Shown one piece after another: positions 1-5,103 of a stretch of DNA of 5,164 nucleotides (the first letter of the stretch is position 1; each line of letters opens with the position of its first letter). Under the pieces are notes generated by a model. The model saw only the letters and a list, made by a program, of their open reading frames with translations. It was not told the origin of the DNA and ran no database searches. This DNA is from Chromatiales bacterium (GTDB lineage: Bacteria > Pseudomonadota > Gammaproteobacteria > JACCYU01): contig JAPSGG010000157.1 of assembly GCA_031177845.1 (NCBI GenBank), forward strand, positions 1 to 5,164, given 5' to 3'. Made by a program: the position numbers and the translations under genes.

Positions 1-29
1 GGGAGCCCCTGGCGATTCCAGGGGCTCCC
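1..29. repeat. Perfect 12-bp inverted repeat at the window edge
   Basis: GGGAGCCCCTGG (1-12) and CCAGGGGCTCCC (18-29) are exact reverse complements around a 5-base loop, CGATT. The repeat lies inside the EAL reading frame and translates as GSPWRFQGLPP. The right arm (QGLPP) reads like normal EAL-family sequence just before the VNxS motif, so the right arm looks genuine. The left arm begins at base 1. Confidence 0.9.
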
Positions 30-582
30 GCCACTGCGCATGGCGGTCAACATATCCGCACGCCATTTTCGGGACCGCGATCTCGCCCACAGCCTCAGCA
101 CCATTCTACAGGCGACGGGCTGGGAGGCGCACTGGCTGAACCTGGAGATCACCGAGGGCGTAGTGATGAAAAATGATGAAGAGGTCGAACGCATACTGGC
201 CGAACTTCACGACATGGGCATCGGCATCGCGGTAGATGATTTCGGCACCGGCTATTCTTCGCTGAGCTATCTGAAGAACTTCCTGATTGATTATCTTAAG
301 ATCGATCGTTCCTTCATTAGCGGCATCCCATCCAATCCGAACGACGTCACCATCGCCAAAAGCATCATCGCCATGGCAAACAACCTCAACATCCGCATCA
401 TTGCCGAAGGCATCGAGACCGAGCAACAGCTCGGCTTCCTGCGTGCCCAGGGATGCCACGAAGGACAGGGTTATCTGTTCAGCAAGCCGCTGCCGGCGGC
501 CGAAGTGGAGTTGTTGCTAAGGCGCAGTCTGGGACACATCATGACCAAGCCGGTGCCCCGCCTCCGCGCCGCAGAGCCCTAG
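1..582 (+). CDS. EAL-domain cyclic-di-GMP phosphodiesterase, C-terminal part (5' end outside window)
   Basis: The reading frame is open from base 1, so the gene starts upstream; the ATG at 40 is internal and has no ribosome site. This is the C-terminal two thirds of an EAL domain, which hydrolyses cyclic di-GMP to pGpG. Counting codons from base 1, the active-site set is visible: Asn17 (VNISARHF), Glu49 and Glu52 (LEITE), Asp79-Asp80 (VDDFGTGYSS), Lys100 (LKIDRSF), Glu136 (AEGIET) and Gln156 (GQGYLFSKP). Their spacing matches my recollection of the active enzyme RocR, and loop 6 (DDFGTGYSS) is intact, so I infer an active enzyme. The EAL signature itself would lie just upstream. A tail of about 25 residues follows the domain. 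Any sensor, PAS or GGDEF part cannot be seen. It is convergent with sohB and has no evident link to the C1 genes. Family assignment is very secure; the input signal is unknown. Confidence 0.95.
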   Translation, partial: GSPWRFQGLPPLRMAVNISARHFRDRDLAHSLSTILQATGWEAHWLNLEITEGVVMKNDEEVERILAELHDMGIGIAVDDFGTGYSSLSYLKNFLIDYLKIDRSFISGIPSNPNDVTIAKSIIAMANNLNIRIIAEGIETEQQLGFLRAQGCHEGQGYLFSKPLPAAEVELLLRRSLGHIMTKPVPRLRAAEP

Positions 583-614
583 CAGGCCATTGAAAGCAGC
601 CTTCTCAGGACCAG

Positions 615-659
615 GGATCAGGAGCCAGCAGGCAGCGACTACAATTTGATCTCCGATCC
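615..659. terminator. Weak stem-loop between convergent genes, possible bidirectional terminator
   Basis: GGATC-A-GGAG (615-624) pairs with CTCCGATCC (651-659), giving nine pairs with one bulged A and a 26-base loop. It sits between the convergent ends of the EAL gene and sohB. A short ATTTTTAA follows only at 681-688, about 20 bases past the stem and overlapping the sohB stop, so this is not a textbook intrinsic terminator. Position is the main argument. Confidence 0.2.
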
Positions 660-684
660 ATAATCCTCGCCCTAATCCCGATTT

Positions 685-1653
685 TTAACCCCGCTCCGCA
701 GTCTGCAGCAGCCTGGTGAGAAAGCCCTTCTTCGCCCTGCAACTGACCTCGTAGAGGTTTCTATCCAGACTCGAGGCGAGCAGATAGTCGTCGCTGGTGC
801 GAACCTCATCGACCAGGCTGAGGTTCAGCGCGCGTGCCCCGAACCAGTGTTCGCCGGTGGCGACCTTGTCGACATCGACTTGGCTGCGGTGGGTCTTGAT
901 GAAGGACTTGAACAGGGCATGGGCATCCTCGACTTCCTCGCGCGCCTTGGCGCGATCCTGGTCCGTATTCTCGGCGAACAACGTCAGAGTGCGCTTGTAC
1001 TCGCCGGCCGTGAGCTGCTCAAAGTCGATGTTCCTTTCTTTGAGCCAGCGATGAAAGTTGGGCAATTGTGAGACCACGCCAATTGAACCCAAGATCGCAA
1101 AGGGCGCGGCGATGATGCGATCAGCCACACAGGCCATCATGTAACCGCCGCTGGCCGCGACCTTATCAACCGCCACTGTCAACGGGATTTGCCTCTCCTT
1201 TACACGCAGCAATTGCGAGGCCGCAAGTCCGTAGCCATGCACTACCCCGCCGCCGCTCTCCAGGCGCACCAGCACCTCATCGTCGGGCGTAGCGACCATC
1301 AGGATGGCGGTGATCTCCTCTCTCAGGGAGGTCACGGCCGAAGCCCGGATATCGCCGTGGAAGTTCACCACGAACAGATTCCTGGCGAAACGCTTGCGGC
1401 CTCTGCCGCCACCTTGTCTTGCCCGGCGTCTAAGCATGCGTCTGAAGTCCCGCTTATCCAGCATTGCCGCCTTGAGCTTGCGCGTCATAGATTCGTACCG
1501 CCGGTTGAGGTGCTTGACCTCGATCTCGTCTTTCAGAACCGATCTGCTGCGCGCGCTTAAGGCTATGATGCCGCCAGCCACCGCCAGTACCGCAATCACC
1601 ACCGTGATCGTCTTGGCTGCAAATAGGCTCAGCTCCAGCAATAACTCCGTCAT
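685..1653 (-). CDS. sohB: SohB-type inner-membrane serine protease (peptidase family S49)
   Basis: A 322-residue protein, slightly shorter than E. coli SohB (about 350), which it follows closely in motif order. An N-terminal membrane segment (about residues 10-32) precedes a polar linker with a very basic stretch at about 67-91 (KRDFRRMLRRRAR, then GRGRKRF). The S49 protease core follows: SLREEITAIL, ESGGGVVHGYGLAASQL (132-148), and the nucleophile in VDKVAASGGYMMACVAD, Ser168. The general-base lysine is Lys220 in TAGEYKRTLTL, 52 residues after the serine, the spacing expected for an SppA-like Ser/Lys dyad. The family's ESPGG/DSPGG oxyanion-loop motif here reads ESGGG. The start at 1653 begins MTELLLELSLF, matching the SohB N-terminus; the open frame continues to 1824 but that extension resembles nothing and has no ribosome site. 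The Shine-Dalgarno is weak (GAG about 7 bases before ATG). The probable role is membrane or signal-peptide quality control; substrates are unknown. Confidence 0.93.
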   Translation of the reverse strand: MTELLLELSLFAAKTITVVIAVLAVAGGIIALSARSRSVLKDEIEVKHLNRRYESMTRKLKAAMLDKRDFRRMLRRRARQGGGRGRKRFARNLFVVNFHGDIRASAVTSLREEITAILMVATPDDEVLVRLESGGGVVHGYGLAASQLLRVKERQIPLTVAVDKVAASGGYMMACVADRIIAAPFAILGSIGVVSQLPNFHRWLKERNIDFEQLTAGEYKRTLTLFAENTDQDRAKAREEVEDAHALFKSFIKTHRSQVDVDKVATGEHWFGARALNLSLVDEVRTSDDYLLASSLDRNLYEVSCRAKKGFLTRLLQTAERG

Positions 1654-1679
1654 GAATCGCTCGGTATGGATGCGAGAAT

Positions 1680-1728
1680 GACCGCGTCCGGAGCAATAGT
1701 CCGGCCGCTTGCTCCGAAGCGCGCGGTC
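1680..1728 (-). promoter_or_regulatory. Compound hairpin in the sohB 5' leader
   Basis: An outer stem GACCGCG (1680-1686) / CGCGGTC (1722-1728) encloses an inner stem CGGAGCAA (1689-1696) / TTGCTCCG (1709-1716). The internal loop is asymmetric (2 and 5 bases) and the apical loop has 12 bases. All 15 pairs are Watson-Crick. The base of the structure is 26 bases upstream of the sohB ATG, so it would lie in the mRNA leader if transcription starts further out. There is no U-run, so it is not an obvious terminator. Structure is seen; function is not known. Confidence 0.45.
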
Positions 1729-1897
1729 GCGGGCCGGCAATCGTCTCGTAATTGAAACACTTGTCACACCTGACTTGGCGTCAATCTCGGACGCTATCCG
1801 ATGCGCTGCGCATGGAAGTTTCATACCAACGCCGCGTGTCGCCGGCTCGGAACTGAGGGACTGGGGCGCCGCCTGGATCGAATCTTGGATTGTAGTT

Positions 1898-1915
1898 TGT
1901 TATCAAAACATAACA
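1898..1915. promoter_or_regulatory. Operator-like inverted repeat TGTTAT-N6-ATAACA
   Basis: TGTTAT (1898-1903) and ATAACA (1910-1915) are exact reverse complements around CAAAAC. It is an AT-rich island in GC-rich surroundings, within the divergent region. The shape suits a dimeric regulator, but no specific regulator can be named. Weak promoter-like hexamers (TTGGAT at 1885, CATAAC at 1909) overlap it. Confidence 0.25.
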
Positions 1916-1999
1916 CGCCAGGATCGGTGCCCCGGCGCGCCGGATAAATCGACCATCGAATCAGGCCTTACGGCCCCGAGCCCCTTCATGCAATGTGGT

Positions 2000-2029
2000 T
2001 TGAATCTTGCTGTAGAACCTCGATATATG
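2000..2029 (+). promoter_or_regulatory. Candidate sigma70-type promoter for fthC
   Basis: TTGAAT (2000-2005) and TATATG (2024-2029) are separated by 18 bases; each matches four of six consensus positions. Transcription would begin near 2036 and leave a leader of about 45 bases before the fthC ATG. It is the best match I found in this gap, but degenerate matches are common. Confidence 0.3.
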
Positions 2030-2080
2030 AGGCGTCATGGTTGCGGGCGCCGACGATGAATCAGTGTTCAGGAGCATCCT

Positions 2081-2716
2081 ATGAGCTTAAGTCCCGAAGA
2101 ATTAGACGCATTGATGGAACGCAAGTCGAAGATGCGTCGGCAGGCGTATGACGCGCGCAATGCGCAGGAGGACAAGGACGAACTCTCCAAGATTATCGTC
2201 AACAAGTTTGTGAATCTGCCGGAGTATAAGGATCCGAAGGCCAAGACCGTCATGTGGTATCTGGACGTCCGTTCCGAGGTGCGCACGCGGCATTCGATCG
2301 GCGACGCCCTGAATAGCGAAAAGAGGATCATCGTTCCCTATTGCACGGTTGACGAGGAAGGACAGAACAAGTTGGGGCTGTGGCACCTGGAGAGCATGGA
2401 CGAACTGGTCGTTGGCAAATGGAAGATCCTTGAACCGCCTAAGGAACGCTGGGGCGAAAAGGGCAAGGAGATCGAGCCAGAGGAATTGGACCTCATTATG
2501 GTGCCGGGCGTGGGTTTCGACCGCAGAGGTGGCCGCATGGGCAACGGGCAGGGCTATTACGATCGATTGCTGGAGAACGCGCGACCGGATGCACCGCTCA
2601 TTGCATTGGCTTTTGAGTCTCAGATGTTTCCCGAGATCCTCGTCGGCCCGCACGATGTGTTTATGGACAAGGTCATCACGGAGAAGGCAATTTACGAAGG
2701 CAAGGGGAGGCACTGA
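2081..2716 (+). CDS. fthC: 5-formyltetrahydrofolate cyclo-ligase (5,10-methenyl-THF synthetase)
   Basis: The protein has 211 residues, a usual length for the FthC/YgfA/MTHFS family, which uses ATP to close 5-formyl-H4F into 5,10-methenyl-H4F in the cytoplasm. The C-terminal signature VPGVGFDRRGGRMGNGQGYYDR (about 141-162) is the family's metal/nucleotide-binding region. The N-terminal basic segment KSKMRRQAYDARN (15-27) fits the ATP-binding end, and AFESQMF with the final Val/Asp-rich strand also fits. AGGAG (2070-2074) lies 6 bases before the ATG and fixes the start. The gene ends two bases before the ftr start codon, and the ftr ribosome site lies inside its last codons, so the two are almost certainly co-transcribed and translationally linked. 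Known role: recovery of 5-formyl-H4F, a by-product that inhibits serine hydroxymethyltransferase, which matters in serine-cycle cells. A different pterin substrate is possible given its neighbour, but this is speculative. Confidence 0.9.
   Translation: MSLSPEELDALMERKSKMRRQAYDARNAQEDKDELSKIIVNKFVNLPEYKDPKAKTVMWYLDVRSEVRTRHSIGDALNSEKRIIVPYCTVDEEGQNKLGLWHLESMDELVVGKWKILEPPKERWGEKGKEIEPEELDLIMVPGVGFDRRGGRMGNGQGYYDRLLENARPDAPLIALAFESQMFPEILVGPHDVFMDKVITEKAIYEGKGRH
2704..2710 (+). promoter_or_regulatory. Ribosome binding site that fixes the TTG start of ftr
   Basis: GGGGAGG at 2704-2710 lies 8 bases before TTG at 2719-2721 and inside the last codons of fthC. No in-frame ATG occurs until about codon 46, well inside the conserved Ftr fold, so the non-ATG start is well supported. 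Confidence 0.8.
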
Positions 2717-2718
2717 CC

Positions 2719-3642
2719 TTGGCTGCCAAGATCGACGATACCTACGCCGAAGCCTTCAAGAGCATCTATGTCGAGTTCCTGATCACCGCACGCGATCGCA
2801 CGTGGTTGGAACACGGGGTCAATGCCGTCACCGGCCACGGTTCCAGCACCATCATGTGCGACTGCGAGGCCGGTCTCGACCGCTACGTCGGCCCGGGCGG
2901 AGACGAGTCGTTCAAGACCCCCGATGGGCGTCCCGGCGCCATTGTGCAACTGCACCTGCCGCGCTTCCGCAAGGACCGGGTCGAGGCGCTGGAAAAAGCG
3001 GCGCTCGCGCGCATCAGCCAGAATGTGCTCACCTGCCCCACGGCCGCCTGCTTCAACCTGTTGGACACTGAGAACTATTACCACATGGGCCGCAAGGTCG
3101 CGTACTTCGGCAACGGTTATCAGGAACGCGACGAACGCTATGGCCGCAAGGTATGGGTGGTGCCCATCCTAGGCGGCGAGTTCGTGATTGACCGTAGGCT
3201 GGGTTACACAGACGGATTAATGGGCGGAAATCTGTGGCTGTTCGGCGATAGCGTGGACTCGGCGTTGGAAGCCGCCGAGCGCGGCGTGGCCGCAGTGACG
3301 AAGGTACCCGGCGTGATGATGCCATTTCCGGGCGGTGTGGCCGGCAGCGGGTCGAAGGCCGGCAGCAAATACAAGTTCGCGATCGCGAGCACATATGAGA
3401 AGTTCTGTCCAACGCTACAGGATCAGCCGGGCGCGGGCTTGCCGAAGGGCGTCAAGTCGGTGATGGAGATCATCATGAACGGCAAGGATCTCAAGGCCAT
3501 CATCCGCGCCACCCAGGCGGCCATCAAGGCGGCGAAGGACACGTCGGGGTTGATCATGATCTCGGCCGGCAACTACGGCGGCAAGTTGGGCAAGAGCCTG
3601 ATCTACCTGCACCCGGATAAGCAACCGGCTGAGAGCGCGTAG
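2719..3642 (+). CDS. ftr: Formylmethanofuran:tetrahydromethanopterin N-formyltransferase
   Basis: The 307-residue protein (TTG start) is close to the roughly 300 usual for Ftr/FhcD. The enzyme transfers the formyl group between formylmethanofuran and N5 of H4MPT; in aerobic methylotrophs it runs towards formylmethanofuran, which the Fhc complex hydrolyses to formate. Family landmarks in order: IDDTYAEAF (5-13), IMCDCEAGLDR (45-55), TPDGRPG (67-73), ISQNVLTCPTAACFN (99-113), GRKVWVVPILGGEF (142-155), GGNLWLFGD (169-177), PFPGGVAGSGSKAGSKYKF (202-220), FCPTLQDQ (229-236), VMEIIMNG (248-255) and ISAGNYGGKLGK (281-292). Glu250 may correspond to the glutamate discussed as active in Methanopyrus Ftr, from memory. 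A short insertion (VGPGGDESFK, 57-66) precedes TPDGRPG. Several blocks (YTDGLMGGN, KYKF, GKSLIYLHP) look to me nearer archaeal-type Ftr than typical proteobacterial FhcD. fhcA, fhcB and fhcC are not adjacent on either side. Confidence 0.95.
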   Translation: MAAKIDDTYAEAFKSIYVEFLITARDRTWLEHGVNAVTGHGSSTIMCDCEAGLDRYVGPGGDESFKTPDGRPGAIVQLHLPRFRKDRVEALEKAALARISQNVLTCPTAACFNLLDTENYYHMGRKVAYFGNGYQERDERYGRKVWVVPILGGEFVIDRRLGYTDGLMGGNLWLFGDSVDSALEAAERGVAAVTKVPGVMMPFPGGVAGSGSKAGSKYKFAIASTYEKFCPTLQDQPGAGLPKGVKSVMEIIMNGKDLKAIIRATQAAIKAAKDTSGLIMISAGNYGGKLGKSLIYLHPDKQPAESA

Positions 3643-3725
3643 CGCCGTAGCGTGCGGCTATGGATTGCACTCATCGGAGGTTCTGTCCAGAAGCGAGCGA
3701 TGTATTGTTGCCAGTAAAGCAAACC

Positions 3726-3747
3726 CCCTCTCTCTGCGTGGAGAGGG
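3726..3747. terminator. Stem-loop downstream of ftr, possible terminator
   Basis: CCCTCTC (3726-3732) pairs with GAGAGGG (3741-3747) around an 8-base loop, 83 bases after the ftr stop. No T-run follows (AATCTCCAG), so if it ends the transcript it is not a classical intrinsic terminator; it could instead protect the 3' end of the mRNA. Confidence 0.3.
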
Positions 3748-3790
3748 AATCTCCAGTGACTCTGTTAAGACACACGGGAACCACCCAGTC

Positions 3791-3826
3791 TTCGTTTTTT
3801 GACATTAATTCGTTTTTTCACATTAA
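3791..3826 (+). repeat. Tandem 18-bp duplication upstream of sga
   Basis: TTCGTTTTTTGACATTAA (3791-3808) is followed immediately by TTCGTTTTTTCACATTAA (3809-3826). The copies differ at one base, G3801 against C3819. The pair ends 17 bases before the sga ATG. Only copy 1 carries an exact TTGACA. The tract is strongly AT-rich beside GC-rich coding DNA. Confidence 0.9.
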
Positions 3827-3828
3827 AA
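3799..3828 (+). promoter_or_regulatory. Candidate sga promoter (-35 TTGACA inside the tandem repeat)
   Basis: A perfect TTGACA occupies 3799-3804. At 16 to 18 bases spacing the possible -10 elements are CATTAA, ATTAAA or TTAAAA (3821-3828), each matching only three of six positions. Transcription from here would leave a very short leader of roughly 10 bases containing the ribosome site. A poor -10 with a good -35 would suit an activator-dependent promoter, but this is inference. Confidence 0.4.
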
Positions 3829-3831
3829 GGT

Positions 3832-3836
3832 AAGGA
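3832..3836 (+). promoter_or_regulatory. Ribosome binding site deciding the sga start
   Basis: AAGGA (3832-3836) lies 7 bases before ATG 3844. It supports this start over the in-frame TTG at 3799, which falls inside the tandem repeat, has no ribosome site, and would add 15 residues absent from the family. Confidence 0.75.
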
Positions 3837-3843
3837 ATCGAAC

Positions 3844-5103
3844 ATGCGTTACGGCCATAATCACCTGTACGTCCCGGGCCCGACCAATATCCCCCATTCT
3901 GTGCTGAGCGCGATGCACGTGCCGATGGAGGATCACCGTGCGTCGGATCTCCACGAACTCACCAAGCCGCTGTTCGCGGACTTGAACAAGGTCTTCAAAA
4001 CCACCAAGGGGCAGTCGTTTATCTTTCCAGCCACCGGCACGGCCGGCTGGGAGGTCGCCCTGAGCAACACCCTGTCACCCGGCGATAAGGTGTTGTCGTC
4101 GCGTTTCGGTCAGTTCAGCCACCTATGGATCGACATGGCCGAGCGGCTGGGACTGGATGTCGAATTTTTCAATGTGCCTTGGGGCGAAGGTGCGCCGGTG
4201 TCCGAGATCAAGAAGCGGCTGAGCCAAGACAAGGATCACGAGATCAAGGCGGTCATGATCGTGCACAACGAGACCGCAACCGGCGTCACCAGCGATATCG
4301 CGGGCGTGCGTAAGGCAATGGATGCCGCCAAGCATCCGGCACTCTTGTTGGTCGATGGCGTGAGCTCCATCGCCAGTATCGACTTCCGCATGGATGAATG
4401 GGAAGTGGATATGGCGATCACCGGCTCGCAGAAGGGTTTCATGCTGCCCGCCGGCTTGGCCATCGTCTGCGCAAGCCAGAAGGCGTTGGAAGCGCGCAAG
4501 ACGGCCAAGTTGCCGCGCTGTTTTCTAGACCTTAACGATCACATCAAGACCAACCCCCAAGGGTTCTTCCCCTACACGCCGTCGCTGCCGATGCTGCGCG
4601 GCCTGCGCCACGCGCTTGACCTGCTATTTGAAGAAGGTCTGGAAAACGTCTTTGCGCGCCATCACCGTCTGGCCGAGGGCGTGCGCCAGGCGGTGACTAA
4701 AGGATGGGGTCTGGAGCTATGCGCGCGGGCGCCGAAATGGTACTCCGATACCGTCACCGCCATCATGGTGCCCGAGGGCTTCAACGGGGCGGATGTCATC
4801 GATATCGCCTACCGCAAGTACAACACGGCGCTGGGTGCAGGGCTCACCGAGGTGGCGGGTAAGCTGTTCCGAATCGGTCATCTGGGCGACCTGAACGAGG
4901 TGAGCTGCTGCGCAGCGCTGGCGGCCGCCGAGATGGCTATGCTGGACGTTGGCATCAAGATCAAGGCCGGCAGCGGCGTGGCCGCGGCAATGGAGTATTA
5001 CCGTAAGAATGCACCGTCGGCGGACAAGAAGGGCACAGCCGGGCAGGCGCGGGCCCTCAAGTCCGGAATCAAGAAACCTGCTGAAGGGAGGGCTACCGCA
5101 TGA
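3844..5103 (+). CDS. sgaA: Serine-glyoxylate aminotransferase (serine cycle)
   Basis: A 419-residue PLP-dependent class V (fold type I) aminotransferase that converts serine plus glyoxylate to hydroxypyruvate plus glycine, a core serine-cycle step. The start MRYGHNHLYVPGPTNIP matches the family N-terminus (GxNHLFVPGPTNIP). Landmarks: MEDHRASD (28-35), the PLP-phosphate loop FPATGTAGWE (61-70), SSRFGQFSHLW (85-95), HNETATGVTSDI (141-152), VDGVSSIAS with cofactor aspartate Asp171, and AITGSQKGFMLPAG with Schiff-base lysine Lys197. FFPYTPSLPMLRGLR (241-255), LGAGLTEVAGKLFRIGHLGDLNE (330-352) and GSGVAAAMEYY (376-386) complete it. It strongly resembles Methylobacterium SgaA by eye. After about residue 388 a Lys/Ala-rich tail of some 30 residues goes beyond the M. 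extorquens protein as I recall it. The stop overlaps the mcl start (ATGA), so the two form one operon. Confidence 0.96.
   Translation: MRYGHNHLYVPGPTNIPHSVLSAMHVPMEDHRASDLHELTKPLFADLNKVFKTTKGQSFIFPATGTAGWEVALSNTLSPGDKVLSSRFGQFSHLWIDMAERLGLDVEFFNVPWGEGAPVSEIKKRLSQDKDHEIKAVMIVHNETATGVTSDIAGVRKAMDAAKHPALLLVDGVSSIASIDFRMDEWEVDMAITGSQKGFMLPAGLAIVCASQKALEARKTAKLPRCFLDLNDHIKTNPQGFFPYTPSLPMLRGLRHALDLLFEEGLENVFARHHRLAEGVRQAVTKGWGLELCARAPKWYSDTVTAIMVPEGFNGADVIDIAYRKYNTALGAGLTEVAGKLFRIGHLGDLNEVSCCAALAAAEMAMLDVGIKIKAGSGVAAAMEYYRKNAPSADKKGTAGQARALKSGIKKPAEGRATA
5086..5092 (+). promoter_or_regulatory. Ribosome binding site for the malyl-CoA lyase gene
   Basis: GGGAGGG (5086-5092) lies 7 bases before ATG 5100, within the final codons of sgaA. 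It supports the overlapping ATGA start. Confidence 0.75.

Larger units (their letters stand above)
1654..2080. other. Divergent intergenic region between sohB and fthC
   Basis: These 427 bases separate sohB (leftward) from fthC (rightward). I see no convincing gene. Frames open through part of it (a plus-strand frame over 1709-2059, and the upstream extension of sohB to 1824) have no recognisable family motif or ribosome site. It contains a compound hairpin in the sohB leader (1680-1728), an 18-bp inverted repeat (1898-1915), a perfect 12-bp palindrome CCGGCGCGCCGG (1932-1943) and a candidate fthC promoter (2000-2029). No tRNA, 6S-like RNA or folate riboswitch could be recognised by eye. Confidence 0.6.

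Noticed and set aside
1654..1824. Upstream extension of sohB to an ATG at 1824
   Set aside because: The added 57 residues precede the normal SohB N-terminus, have no signal-like character, and would include the leader hairpin as coding sequence.
1932..1943. Perfect 12-bp palindrome CCGGCGCGCCGG
   Set aside because: A palindrome of this length is expected by chance every few kilobases, more so in GC-rich DNA; nothing around it supports a function.
1709..2059. Plus-strand open frame of 116 codons in the sohB/fthC intergenic region
   Set aside because: No ribosome site, no recognisable family motif, composition like non-coding DNA, and it runs across a hairpin and the candidate fthC promoter.
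1825..2080. Possible 6S RNA (often upstream of ygfA/fthC) or tetrahydrofolate riboswitch
   Set aside because: I could not find the long bulged duplex of 6S RNA or the conserved folate riboswitch sequence; a covariance-model search would settle it.
2102..2713. Long minus-strand frame of 203 codons opposite fthC
   Set aside because: It lies wholly antisense to a well-supported gene and has no family motif; a shadow of fthC codon structure.
2349..3071. Plus-strand frame of 240 codons spanning the fthC/ftr junction
   Set aside because: Arg/Ser/Ala-rich out-of-frame translation overlapping two well-recognised genes.
3799..3843. In-frame TTG start 15 codons upstream of the sga ATG
   Set aside because: It sits inside the tandem repeat/-35 region with no ribosome site; family N-termini agree with ATG 3844.
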